A stretch of DNA of 64,000 nt from Osmia lignaria lignaria. Lineage: Eukaryota > Arthropoda > Insecta > Hymenoptera > Megachilidae. The number at the start of each line of letters is the position of its first letter. Position 1 is the stretch's first letter. Below the pieces are notes generated by a model, which saw only the letters and a list, made by a program, of their open reading frames with translations, had not been told where the DNA came from and ran no database searches. Below are positions 47,001-61,534 of this stretch, piece by piece. The position numbers and the translations under genes are program-made. The stretch spans positions 8,866,001 through 8,930,000 of the forward strand of contig NC_135037.1 in assembly GCF_051020975.1 (NCBI RefSeq), in the 5' to 3' direction.

Positions 47001-50000
47001 AAGGTGAATTAAATCGAATAGTGTGATTATATTGATGCACCAACACATAGAACTACAATTTTTTTTTTAACAAGTTCATGCTACTTTGATGGAATACACT
47101 TGAAATGAAATTAGGCGCCCCGAGGATTTCCGCCCTTCTCGTTAGGCGTTACAGAGCAGAATGACTGTATAGGTGAGGAGGTTCCATTTCCCAAACGTTT
47201 ATGCGAGAAAATTTAAATTAATAGGAATTTGATTTGGTCACGAATGTACCTACTAATGATTTGAAACACTAAATTGAACAATTTATTTTGAATATTTTCT
47301 GGTATACCTAATAGAAACATTCCTCCGAAATTCCAGCTGAAAAAGTTTACGATCCAATTGCGTAACACCTACCGGTAGTTCAACCTTAGACAGGTGTCAA
47401 GAATGAAAACAAACGTCATCGAATATAACCGTACCTATCGCAATGAAAACATTCACGATCGGCGCCCTGTCCGTCTCATTTTTTAATGATGCGTCTCATC
47501 GCATCTCATTAAAGATCCATTTATTATATCCGACGTGCCTAGCGCGCGTTGAATTTTGAACAACCGCACTGACGAAATACGAGTTCTGATTTTGCTTATC
47601 ATTAAATGACCACTTTCCAAAATACGATTCGTATATCATACGATAAATAAGAAATAGAGTAAATATAGATTGAAGTGATGAATATGTAAAATCTATTATT
47701 AAAGGGTTTAAATTAACAGGACCGTGTTCCAGGTCGGTCAGTTTGGTATCATCAAAGGAAACGTCGAATCATGAACGATGCGTTTTCGACATAACGGAGC
47801 AACAAGTTATTACTTCGATTGCTCGGCCAGAATAGATAGGATAGGTCTCATCTGGGAGGTGGAGTACGGAGAGCCGCGGCCTGGCATTTACTCACAGTTA
47901 TGTGAAAGGCATATCGACCGTACCAAGGTACTCCTACATAGTACGCACACTTGCATAATACTTTGTGCACCGGCATTATTGAGTCCGACCGTAGAATAAT
48001 TGTCCAGAGTCTGGAGAAACTACGATTAACCAAAAGGTATACCCACTTAGCTGGTCCATTCTCATTTTCTTTTTATTAATTAAAAAATTATGCAATAAAA
48101 TGAAACATGAAGACGTGTGTAGGTGTGTAGGTTTGATTTCATTAGGAAAATATGGATATCAATAGTTTTACTAATTATTACCCCTAGTTATAATATTATT
48201 AAAACAAGAAAAGGAGTGCTATTAAAATTCAAAATAAATTTAGCTTACTAAAATTATTACTAAAAATTTGAACCTGTACATCAAAATAAAAATTTGTTTA
48301 CAGTTTCTTAAAAGACTCCACTATGAAATTAATGTATTTATATCTATAATATCCTAGTAATTAGGATTTAATCAACCATATTATAGTGTTCTACATGAAA
48401 TACTACTATTTCTACTAGCATCTTCTAGTAAGAAAAAATTGAAAAGGGAAAGAAATGATGCAGAACTATCAGAAAGACCTTTATCCTTTATTCTTCTATC
48501 TTTCACTTCTGATGCACATAAGTACACGTGTATAAAACCTTGTCAGACCTGTTGCATCACAAGAATAATCGCGATAATCGGAGTAAGATTTCTCATTAAT
48601 CGATCGTTATAACTCAATCAAAGCTGAAAGGTAGTCTCTTATGAATTACAGATAACGTGGAAATCGAATAAGAACTCTCGTTAAGTTCATCTATTCTCCA
48701 ACGTCGATAGGAGAAGAAAAAATTTCCCTTCGGCGTTGATTTACGGCGTACGGTCTGTGAAAAGTCAATCGAAAACCGCTCCACGATTCTGTGTTAATTA
48801 ACAAAACACCACGGACGCGGGCGTAGTCGCGAATTGGGAACCGTTAGAATCGTACGCAGCCTTCGGACCTTGGAATAATAATTATTTCTCGCTTCGATTC
48901 GACCTGTTATTGCTCGTTCTCTGTGTCGATCGTGAACACGCGGTTGCGATCGTTTCGAACGTGTAACTGTACAATTTTCAGCCGATCGTGTAACTAACAC
49001 TAATCTCCGCCTTAGGATTCAAGATACCGTTTATGTTTATCGGGCACGTAACCAGAAAGTTACTTAACAAATTTATAAATACTGTTTTTATCCGAACGAT
49101 AAGGGAAAGTATTCAGAACTTTAAATAAATTTTATTATTGTAAGAAAACGCCTTTTAATTTTTCTACAGTAACAAATATAGAAATCACGGTCTATTTATT
49201 TATAATCTTGTTAAATTTGATAATTTTTTAAATAATATTATTTAAAGCAAGATTCTCCAGTATAAAATATATTTAAAAAATAAAAATTGTATTGTTCTAA
49301 ATACTCTAATTAATATTAAATAACCAATTTATTGCAAATAACGAATATTTAAAAATATAATTTTATGTTTCTGAAATAAGACGTTTATATTACGAAATCT
49401 TCGATTCTCACGTGGATTTCACGTGTAACAAGTTTCATTTCCCACCACCTGTCGGCTAATCACACAAATTACACTATCATATTTTAAATAGTTGATAGAG
49501 CGTTATGACGATTACAGGTAGTATGTTTAACTGGGCCAAAGGCAGAATAGCTGTGATCGAATGCACGAAGCTGCTGCAGGTCGAGACCTTATCGGTGCAT
49601 TCGAGCGATGCATCTTGCATCTCCTGTTATTTCCATCCCCCCACCAGCTTGTTTCAGATGCAAAACCTGAAGACGCTTTCCTCAAGAAGCATTGTACGTA
49701 CTCGTGGGAAGAATCTTTCGTTTCGCGGCATTTCAGACGGCAATCTTTCTCGTCTCATCCAATATGAATTTCAAGGTCGAGGTTGCCTTTAAAATATTTG
49801 CTTCCGATTGTCAATTTATAAGAAATGAGTTTATTTTTGCTTCAAGCATTAGCACTTATGAATATTCAAATTATAATAGTTTATAACGTGGAGTATTTTA
49901 AATCATTTCTTTCTTTTAAAAAAAATAATTTTCAATACAAATTTTTCTGACTGTGAGATAAAATCAAAATCTACTATAAAAATTTGAATAATGGACGATG

Positions 50001-53000
50001 TATGACTCACTATTTATCGTGTATGGAATTTTACTTATGCCATCTGCTGTCCAACAGTTAATATTCTTTGTCAGTGACAAATAAACACCATTCGCGCTAA
50101 TAGACCGATTCCGAAAACGATTTTTCACATTGATCCGTGTGATTTACCTCTCATTATTCTATCATTTATTCCCACTATGTCGCTTTTAAGTCTCATTATA
50201 AATCACCGTGTCGCTTTTGCGAATCGCTTCTGTCCTGGCTGGCCGTGACAAATTGTGCCCGATGGAAATCTGTTCGTACATCATCCGGCAACGGAACAAC
50301 GAGTCGCCGCGATACGATCCGTACGAGGACTGAAACGATCCACGGAATCTACGGATCGATCACCGATCACTCTCTTCCGATGACCAAGCCAGATTCACCG
50401 GTGACTGATGACAGCTATTTCGTTAACTTGCTGCTTCTCGTCTTTGCTTGACCATGACACCGTCTCACGAATTCGCGCCGCCGCTTGTGAAACAATGCAG
50501 CCCGAACGAATCCGTTTAGCGTGTCGCGCGAGTTCGTTAACTCGGATGAATTATCGCGGAACGAGCCATGATACTTGATTCTGGAAGTCATTCGAGGCCT
50601 TGTACTAGTTTTTCTTTATTAACGCTTTCGATACTAAGCGGGAAGCTTTAGAAAAGAAAATTGGAAGAAGTGGAAAATAGAAAAGTGAGAAAAATGGATA
50701 ATAGAAGAATTGGAAAATTGGAAAATTAGAAAATAGAAGAATTGGAAAATTGGGGAAGCCTGGACTGTGAAACATTTCTGTTTATCTTTGTAGAAAATTA
50801 AATTGTTCAATAATTTTTTAATTTGAGACACCTTGCCAGATTTAAGGAAGCTAGTGATTCAAACACCGTCTGGAAGAAAATTCCTCCTGGAGAAGACAGA
50901 AAATCGTAAAGGCTCGTGTACACGTGTGTAATGGAAACACAAGCGACGAAGGATAACGGCAACCGAGCTTTGTGCACCGTGCTGCCATAAATCACGGGAA
51001 GTACGAGGTGACTTTAATGGCCGTTGTGATTTTTATCCTTTGTCGAACTGCATTCGCAGTAAAAAAAAAAAAAGAAGAAGTAATCCGCTGCACGCGAAGT
51101 GTTGAAAGTATTGTATTAAAACAGAAGGGAGAACGCTCCCGACGAATTACGAGAAATTTCGTGATTTATACCGGACTTGAATCATCCATCGAATATTTTC
51201 TTGCAAAACTGTATTGGCCACGTTTCTCTTTCTTCGATCTGTAGAAATAAACAGACCCGATACTTGAAAAATGTAGACAGCTGTCGATGTAACAATGGAA
51301 ATATTGCTCTTGGTAGGTTTGGATATTTATTGGGTTCTTATAATTCTTTCATATTGGTACCTTTGTAGGTATTATTAATTTTTAGGTGGAGAAGATGGGG
51401 TTATTTTAAGCCCACTTTAAAGAAGTAACAAATGTAGTATTTTGCAATATTTACCTCTTTTTTTTGGCAAATTTTCAAAATAATCATATCAAATAAGTGA
51501 TTAATTCTAAATGACTTAGATTGTTCCCATTAAAATCCAAGGATTCCAAACACAAACAAGATACAATATCCTTTCAATACGTATTGAAATTTCCATGGTC
51601 TACAATTTTCAAGTCGACAACAACAAAATAAGAATTCTTACAGAATATGAAAGTGTAACTGGAAAAGCTTTATTAGATGGCTATAGAATCAATATTGCAG
51701 AATGCTAAACTACTTCAGCATGCGCGCCTTTCATGGCACGTAAGATTTCCAAGCGATAATTAATTTCCCTCCAGGTGTTCTCCAGCATTTACGGTATAAC
51801 TGTTTCTACCACGGTAACAATTCTAGTCTTCAGTTTATCGAGAGAGGTTACAGAGGTCTTGTGAACAATGTCCTTCTCGTATGCCTACAGGAAGAAACGA
51901 AGCGACGTAATATTGAATGAACGCGGAGGACGGAAAACGGTCTACCAACTCCAATTCATTGTCAGTACCCAGAGGATTCATGTTTAGAAATTCCACGATA
52001 ATAAGAGCCGAATACAGTTCCTTAACGCCTTGAATGTGTCTTATTAAAAAAGAAATATATACTCTCAAATATCTTAAATTTGATTTTTCCTTTTTTAAAG
52101 ACCATCTTCTTTTCCAAAATCCGCGCATATTGTACGGTAAATATTATCCCGCTCCCTTAGACGTGTTTACGACTAAATAAAACGTTTTAACGACGCATTA
52201 AATTTAGAAAGGAAAGCAGGAAATTTATCTGCTCGTTAGAGCAAGGAATTTCATGAAACTGAGGTTGATTTTTATGCGCGCGTAATTTTTCTGCATTCCC
52301 GTGAACATTAGTATTCGTTTTCTGGCAATAAGACTCGCAGATACAATAAAATCGTGTTGAATATTAGTAAGAATGACAGTATTATTATTACTTGGTCTTA
52401 TTAATTATAATTATGACGATGTTATAATCCGCTTGAAATTTTGGTACATTTGAAAATACATATCAGGATCCTGATTTAATCCGTCGTTAAACGAAGAACG
52501 TGTTCCGATATTGAACCGTAACTTAGTATTAATATGATTAGTGAAAATCATCAAATTATGAGTGTATTCGGGATAATTTTGCTCCAGTTGCTCGATAATA
52601 TGGAAGTTATGAGTGTGAGCTGCATCTTTGTATTTAATCTGACAAATTTAACGAGGAGACACGAGTTGGCTGAATGCTAATGGTGCCACATTTTAGGAGC
52701 ATACATATTACTTGGGACAACTTAAAAAGAAGGTCCCTGCAAATAATATGATTAAAAATATACAGAGGGTGTTCCAGGCTGTTACCAACGAAGGGATGAT
52801 TCTATGTACAAAAATAAAAAAATAAAATTTGGAAATTGATCAAAATATTTATAAAGAAAAAAGAGAAACAGAGCAAATATCAAAAATTTTTCTGCTTCTT
52901 CACTTAAAAAAATATTATAACCGGTAATGATTTTTTTCGAGCTATCTAAATCATCAAGTCATTTGAACATACACTGCTGTTCAAGTTTTAAAATATTAAC

Positions 53001-56000
53001 TTTACGAGTGTTCTTATTGTCAGTACAGTTTAACATACGGTTGAACTTTGACTTGAACCCATAGGGAGTATGTTATTTAGAGTCGTTGAGGATGTTACTT
53101 TCTGACACGGGTAGAAATGGTACTTTTAGCTACTTGAAATTACGAGGGTCAGAACAACGAAGTGCAGTCCTTTTCAGAACAGAATAACCACAGTTTTATT
53201 GAGCGAAAGAAATACCCCACAAATCCTATGTCTTTCCTTTTTTAAGAATAAAATTTTAAAGTTAGTGTTTGAAGGAGAGAATTGAAGAAACCTTAAAAAT
53301 TATATTAAAAAGATAATAATAATAATAAAAAGTGCATGGAAATTATGTAAAAATTTCAATAATGATCAAAAGCAAATTAAAAAGAATGTTAACACTGTTT
53401 TAAAATATATTCCTTGAATATCCTTGTACAATCCTTCAAACATGTTGCAAATTTATTCCATAAATTTGTCATCTGATTAATACCCTATCAAATATATCGC
53501 TCTTTTATGTATCTTATATTCAAAACCTATGTTTTCAAAGTATAAAACAATCTCTTCATCCAATTTTTTTCAGTGGTACTCGTATATCTTCGTCAGTTCG
53601 AAGCCTCATGAATTATTAATTAACAATCTTGGTTAACTTTTTGTTTCTTGTATCCATCTTTTGATTTAATAGAACAGAAATTATGTAAATAAATATTGAA
53701 TTTCATTTTATTTTTACCACAGTTTGATTGATTTAAAAAAAATTCATTATATTCTCTAGAAAAACTGTGCAATTATCTTAAGCAAAATAATAATTCATAT
53801 GTTTCCTAATCAACATTTAATCAGCACGTAATCTTATATGAATTATAGAGACGTATTAATAATACACACAACCTATTAATTACACACACACGCATTTATG
53901 CGTTCATTTGAAATGCTTCGCATACCGCACTGCTTCCACTTGACAAGAAGTGTTAATTTTTTACTGAATACCTTGATGAATGTAATTTATGCGTTCACGG
54001 AAGCGATTATAGGTACTCTGCATCTGTCAGAAAACTATGCGATACAATTTCTATCACTTGGTGCCATTATTTTTATCATCTTGGGTATCTATAACTTTTC
54101 TAAGTACAAGAAAATTCTCACGGAATGTTATATTTTGATAAATTAATAACATTTTGTTGTGCGATAAATATCGAACTACGGAATTATGTATTTTGATTAA
54201 TATCAAACTGTGGAATTATTTATATCCCTGAGTCATATATATTTCACGGGACAACGAGAATCCATATATTTTGCATACGATATGCGCTTCCGCATTTTCT
54301 TTCTCTTTTGCATTTTAATGAGAGGTACCTTTATACCTTTCCATTGACCGCAAACATTTGACACTGTATCATTAATTTGCTTAACTTATGGTATCATTTT
54401 GAATAGAATGATATGATTTATCTCTGTAATATACAGTGTATCACTTTTAATTATTATAGTGTTTAAAAAAATTGTTAACTATGCATGGGATCATTTCAGA
54501 ATTTAGAACCAAAGAATTAGGACCAAATGGTCGAAGCGTTGAAAAAAACAATTAAATTTTATTTTGCCCCAAATTAACAAAAAAATGAATTATTTATCTT
54601 ATCAGTGCATTGCTGGATTATCATTGGATATCCAATGACGATGATCATAGAGAAGAGTATCTGAGGCGGGTGGAACATAAAAATGGTCCCGGCATGGTCC
54701 AGCAGGTACATGGACCCTGAATTCGTGAAGGTCGTTCAATGCCGTCCACTCTTGGTGGCTCTAAATAATTCCGGCTCTTCTCTCCCGTCTGTGGCTCCTT
54801 CTAACGATATACTTTTTTTACGGTGGAACGCCCGAGAAAATGGTCCCTAACCACTGGATTTATTAGCAAGCCAGTGTGAATCGCGGGAAGAGGAATTTTA
54901 TGGTTCGAAATGACACAGGTCATTGACGTCGATGTTCGAGAAGTCCTATCTTTATGGTTCATACTTGGATGTCGTTTTTGGTCCTTCCTTATGCTTGTCA
55001 AATATTTGGCCATTTTTTTTTTATTGTTTGCTTTTATATCACGTTTACAGTGTATATTACTTCCTTGGCGATTTTTTACGGAGAATTTAAGCATTTGTTA
55101 ATTGTTTTTATGGTAATATGATTGGCTAATTTTTTACCAGGAAGTATCAACGGTTTATGTAATTATGAATAAATTAAAAGCTATGAATTTGAAAGAATTT
55201 GATATTCTTTTCTTACAAAATTACTTATTAAAATTCTAGAAACAGCAATTTTTAATGAAAGTAAGTACTATTTGAGTTAATAATTATTTATAATATAATA
55301 TTCCTGGCCATTTCTCCATTCCTTTGCGACTGAGTTTGGATAATTTTTAAAAGCCTGTAAATTAATTTGCTAATGTAATATTTTATATAAATTCTATAAC
55401 TCATTAAATAAATTCCAAAGGTATCATAATTTTTCAATAACACAACAATGTACAAATTTTGAGTCCCATTTCCCAATCGTTCCTCCGTAAAATATGGAGC
55501 TTGTGCAAGGGATGAAAATTTATATTCTCCCTTGAGAATTTGCTTTCTTTTGCCGGTTACTTTCGCGAACTTCCCGTCGGTAAATGAAAAAAAGAAAACG
55601 TCATATTTTTCGGACGTTTTACCCAAGTCGCTGTAATCGTGCCGCATTATCCGCTCTTCCCTTTAATTCGATAAAATGCACCGTTGTATTCGCGTGTTGG
55701 TACACGGTTGCAGATCCGGTATCGTAATCTTCATCGTTCGCGAAACTCCTTGGAAAGAGATTTGCATCGATCCAACAAAGAGGTGGATGCGTAAAAGCTA
55801 CCCTGACAACACGCAACGTTTTTATCCCCGCGCTCATTGTCACATCGTGGGTTCATAAAGACCGCTTAATTGCTCGTAAGGCTCTTCTGCTGTCGCGGTG
55901 CGCGTTTTCCATCCGGTTTAAACGAAACCTTTCGCGGCTCACCTTGAAGATGAGATCGATTTTACTTTACGTTAAAAACCATTTTTGACGTACATTGCAC

Positions 56001-59000
56001 CTTGCTCGTGTGTCCTTTTCAGCCGAAAGCCACACCTGCTGTTCTTGAACGCAACCTCAACCCCTAAGTGAATGTGACGTTCGGGTATAAATTAAAACTT
56101 GGTTGCGATATTCAATTTCGCGGCGGTGTTCGATTAAAACCGGTCAACTGCGCGATTCTGATAAGGTTTATGGGATTTTCAACACAAATTTATTAGTTAA
56201 CCCTCCGAGTATTGATAGTTTAAATCCATTTGTAACTTTTCTTCATTTTTGATCGCTTAGAAATATTTTCTTGAATAATATAAATAATCATGGCCAATGG
56301 GTTATTAATATATGTTTTGTTAAAACGACTATTATAAATAAATGATATAAGAAAGAAAAATTCTTTTAATACTTCATTATAGTAGCTAGATAGAATTCTT
56401 CTTCTTATTGTTATGGCAACACGGAGCAGGATACCTTCGGCTCCCGAGTCATCGTCTCGATAACAAGAATTTGAAGGGGACCGGCCACCAGGCGCCAAAA
56501 ATTTCAATCGTCAGGACGAACAGAGAATAAACAGCAGTCAGGAATGAGGCGTCGCGTGCATAAAAGAAAAGCGGAGGTGGTCAGGATGGTGGTAGGACAC
56601 GTGGCTGTTTATCAAGAGCCAACCGGCTTGTTCGTCCTTGCGGAGGTCCTCCAACCCAACCATGGATGGCGTCAATGGCCCAAATATATGACGCAAGGAA
56701 TGGCCAAGCACGAGATAAGGATACCACCAAAGATCCTTTCCAAATTCCTGAAAGCGACACGAGCGTACGCGAGCAGCCTGACAAAAAGGGAAAAGGGTAG
56801 AGGATGAACCCTTTCGATTAGAACTGAATTTAAACAAAATTTTATCCAATGGAACGTTGTAAATAAAAGCTCTCAAATTTTTATTTTTATTTTTATGAGA
56901 TTCTATGAGTATTTGTAATTTTCTTCCCTATAGTCCAATGAAGATTTATAATACTTATGGCACAAAAGAAATTGACAGAGGATTAATAGCAATTAGAGTT
57001 TCCGACTACGAAAGTAGCTATGTACTACAGTAGTAAGTTTTTATCAATTTCGCGATCGACCCGGTGTTCATGGGACCCCGTTGGTAGACTTCGAAGCTGT
57101 TCGAATTCTATTGGGAAACGAGTGTGAGAATCGATTGCTTTTACGCGATGTGCGTTCGAGGAACGCGAGTGTCGATTTTGAATGAAATTAATGGGAATCG
57201 ATGGGTCGTTTTAGATAAGAAATGGTGCTGTAATGGTGTTAAGCGAACGGTTTCGTGAAACAGGATACTTTATGGATTGCTAACGTATCGTCCGGATAAC
57301 GTAAGCTTTTTTATAAAGCTTAATTAGTATTATGCTTTTCGAAAGTTTATTTCAATATCAAATTTAACTTTATCGTAACATGCACTCACATGTATAATAA
57401 TTTAAGAAAAATTTCTTCCCATTTCATGTTGCTAATTGAAATCGTAAAATCTGGATCCCCTTTAGATGTTCTATAATTTATCAGGTAATATTTAATACGA
57501 CGAAATTCATTTTTTCTCCCTTTTTGAGGTTAATTTTGTATTTAATTCGTATGATAATACCACTGCCTATTTACTCAAAGGATTGTAAATTAGTTTTTGC
57601 CTATTTACTTTAACTTTGTTTTAATATCTTTGCGTAAAATAGTCCGTTTACGACTTGTACAAAGAAGTTGCATTCAAAGCACTGAAAAAAGTAAATAAAA
57701 TGTTATTTCCCACCAAGATACCTGAATTCATAGATTTAAAAAAATATTGTGTTTTATTATTCAAAATTCATTAATTTGCTCCTTTATAACAAGACAACGC
57801 ATAAACTAATTCCACGAATGTGGATGTATGCCAAATTTATTGTCTGAAATTTGTTCAAAAATTTTATCTCCTATCGCGCTTAAAACCGACGGCGCCGACT
57901 AGTTTTTATCATGTTTACAGTTGTGCCAATTCCAATGGAAATAAGATGGGCCATAATAGGAAAACAAATTTTCTCATTAATTTTACGACGTGATAAAACT
58001 GTGTCTTTACATGCATTTTATAAATAGTATCAAAACAGATAAATTAACCGCCTGAGTATCTGACGAGGAAAAGGACAGAGATAAAAAATAGTTGACAAAT
58101 AAGCTACAAATTAGATAAGGAATATTTTTGAAAAACACAAACAAGCTTAAAAAAGGTAGAGACAACGTTAAATCGTTTCTGAGATCAAAACATTTATACA
58201 CTGTTTGTATAAACAGAAAAAATAAACAAAACTAAAGATAAATTACTATTTTAATCTATGACTTTAATTAAAAATAACAATACAATTATATACCGGAAAT
58301 ATAGGTTGGTTGATTAGAAATAATTGTAATTAAAATTGAAATATTATGCTACTTTAATATTCACAGCAATTCCAGTTAAATTTTCGCGCCACTATTCAAC
58401 TACACAGAAGCGCGAAAAAGTATTCAAAATTAAAACGGTAATTAAGAAAGCGTAATGCTAAAAGCATTGAATTGTACATGTAATAAAATAATATACGTGC
58501 AGTCTACATTAAATAAACTTCTCAGATTTACGATCTTGTTCAGAAATAACAGAAAATGTTCAAAAAACTTGCAAACAAACAATCTGAGATGTTTTCTCAA
58601 AATTTCACAAGGTTGCAACCCAACGTTGTTTCCACGGGAAAATATCACAGACGATTACTACTAACGATACACCAGTTGGTATGGAAGAAATTACACGGGC
58701 GATAGCTGTCGATTAAAATAATTGGATTAAAAGTCGAAATGGGAGCAGCGTGCAACGCGATTCAAACATGAATGTGACACAATCTTCGATCTACTTTCAA
58801 GCTGACAAGAGGATTTACGAGGTGAACTCCTACGCGACAGCACGAAACCCATCGAGAAGGGTTCGAAGCAGACTAGCCAGAGAATTTTTCTGCGACCTTC
58901 CTATCGGGGAATAAATAATGGCTCGATGTCAATGAGTTTGGCGCCATCGTGTACCATCTATAGTTCTACACGTGTAGGAACACGCCAGATGTATAGTTCG

Positions 59001-61198
59001 ATTCATGTAATTCATCTATCATTTTTTCAAGTGTTATCTTATTGCAATTACCTGGCTTCATGAATTATCTTATCATTAAAAATAATTATTTTGTAAAATT
59101 TGCTGTTTTATAAATTTTTTTCAATCAAATAACTTACAAATTAAAAAAATTTTTTAATTATAAATATTTAATTTCACATAAAATTATTCAACGTTAAATA
59201 ATGTGTATTCAAAGTCACGATGAAATATTTAACAACAAAGTCACCAGAACATTTCACTTTCCGCGTAATAAATTAATCTCTCAACCCCCGTTAGTCACTT
59301 CATTAACAACTCACTCGCCATAAATCCACGCCTCTGTAAGCGGATGTAAATCGCATGCACGCAGTAAATTAAGCTTCGGCCTGGAAAGGACAATTTAAAG
59401 TTGAACAGCCCGTGGATCCGCGGAACGTCGATGTTAAGAAGAAATTACAACCTCGTTGATGGCCGAACGATGTCATAACCAGCTTTTACATCTTCCGCGG
59501 GCGTAGCCTACGGCGGTGATCTTTTTTCGCGAGCTGATCGAGCAATTAAGCATCGTCTAATGCTCTTATTAACGACAGCCTCGCGATTCAAGTTCCAAGA
59601 AATTGATCGTTAAAATATATTACTCGTCTGATATCGTCATTGAATCATCGGCTTCGATAAGTTTTACGATGTGCACGGATTAACACCTGTTTTACCTTGA
59701 TTTTCAATTGATATTTCTTTGCTTCCTTCTTTCAAGGTGTTTTCAAAGTATCGAATTGTTTTATTAATCGCAACATTGCCCGGATGGTCGTTGCTACCCG
59801 CGAAGAAAATCTCTTCGGCAACAACTTTTCAACGCGAGTTTCATGGCTGTCCTTATCTCAAACTTCAACGCCAGGCGTTGGTCCTTGGTGTAAATTAATC
59901 CTGTCGAAGGATGGAGTTGCAACAATGAAAGCTCAAAGTCAGAGTTGACAGGGGAATGTTACCTGATGTTATGTTAATGCGTTTCATGATTTTTTTGTCA
60001 TGAAAGTTACGGGGAAATTGCATCGATTTTCAGGGAAGTACAACACCGGTTGACCAGCCTGTACACGCAAAGGATCGAAGAGACGATTGGCGCACACCAT
60101 TTCAGAAAACCGGTACAAATAATCTGGTTGCGCGACACCCTTCGCGAAACTCCACCCTACGCTGGCATTCGACTACACGTAAAAGCCGAAGAGATAACCT
60201 CAGTTCTATTAATAGCCCCGGGAATTCTCCTCGCCGCCACCCACATCTTGTCTCTTGACCGAGTGTCTTCTTCTTTGCAAACCTGTCCCTCATTCGCGCA
60301 TACCGACCGTGGCTCGTTGCTCGACAATCCGTGACATGGAAACGGTGACGAGCAACTGAACCTTGCTACTGTTGTTGCGTTGCGAAAAGAAACAAATTGA
60401 ATACTTGGTATCAAGAAAGGGAAAAGAATCTCCTTTATCTTCTTTAAGGGGGTAATTTATGTTGAGAAGACCCTTGAGGTCCATGAGCTAATTAATAACA
60501 GAGGAAATTAGGGAATCCGAAAATTAAATTTAAAATAAAAAAGATATTTTAATTGTAAGTGAGTAACACTATCTCTATCAGAAATGATTTTAATGAAGGA
60601 TAGACGTTAGATCGTTAGAAAATTTTATTTTTATTTTTATTTGTAAAGGGTTTCTGAAATATTTATACATATCTCTTATGAAAGAGTTTGATTAAAGGGA
60701 TTGTTAATAATTGCAAAGATAGTTGAAAAAGAAAATGGATGTGACACGATATCTTGTTAGGTGGAAAGGTTTGAATGATGTTGGAATACAGATGTATACG
60801 TGGGAACAGCGAATGTTAGCCGGACGTTGATTTAAAAATGCGTTATTAAAGAGTGAAAGGATTGATATTTGCACTTCGTCTAAGGATACATTGTTGATGC
60901 TGCTTGCTTCGCGAAAGTGTTTCTTGATAACTACTTGTAACTGTAACATTGATGTAATTTTCACGAAATTTGTGCGATAGGTGTATAGGATACTCTGATG
61001 AGATCTCGTGATAACGTTTTTATAATTCAAACAAAGGAATTTGTGAATTTTTCTTTTGTAAAGGTGAAACGTTTAGTTTTGTTGCGATCGTTTTATAAAA
61101 TAAAGTTTATAATTATTTTGAAAAATTTCAGATTACTGATTTTATTCATAAATTGAAAATTAAAAATTAAACAGTAATTAAACAGTAATTAAAATGGT
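41001..61198. other. 20 kb without a supportable gene
   Basis: GC-rich, CpG-containing islands of 200-500 bases alternate with AT-rich DNA, for example 40930-41500, 41690-42260, 45270-45680, 47100-48030, 48500-49060, 50050-50600, 55480-56170, 56390-56820 and 59270-60440. Many carry TAAT-type cores, and frames open on both strands. A hairpin GACCTTTCGC/GCGAAAGGTC lies at 41023-41050. A purine-rich stretch of GGAAAATTGGAAAAT-like words spans about 50640-50755. None is supportable as coding. Confidence 0.4.
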
Positions 61199-61534
61199 AA
61201 GTACCATTGCGTCACCGACCTTCCGGACGGATTTTTGGTATCTACAGAGGAGAACATATAGTACCAGGAAAGTCCTGTGGACCGAGGAAAAAATTCTAAC
61301 TTCAAATCCTACCCATCTAATGATACTGAAGACTAAAAATCTAAGTTCCTCTCGAGATAGAGAGAACGGGGTTCAAGTACCGTGCATCGCCGACCTTCCG
61401 GACGGATTCTTGGTCAAGAAGGTCCTGAGAACTGAGAAAAAGATTTCTGTATCCCAATTCTATGCATCTAATGATACTAAAGGCCAAGATTCCAAGTTCC
61501 TTTTGAGACAGGGGGAACAGAATCTGACGATAAG
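61199..61534. repeat. Diverged direct repeat, two units of about 160-175 bp
   Basis: Unit 1 begins AGTACCATTGCGTCACCGAC at about 61199 and unit 2 begins AGTACCGTGCATCGCCGACC at about 61376. They share CGACCTTCCGGACGGATT, CATCTAATGATACT, AAGTTCCT and GAGA-rich tails. Unit 1 has an extra insert of about 27 bases. A 148-codon frame spans both, but the shared segment is read in different frames in the two units, so the repeat is probably not conserved coding sequence. Confidence 0.85.

Noticed and set aside
53898..54146. 82-codon hydrophobic plus-strand frame
   Set aside because: AT-rich DNA readily gives Ile/Leu/Phe-rich frames; there is no receptor signature and no flanking exons.
56544..56807. 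87-codon plus-strand frame opposite a 112-codon minus-strand frame
   Set aside because: The two frames shadow each other and neither has a recognisable domain or supported splice sites.
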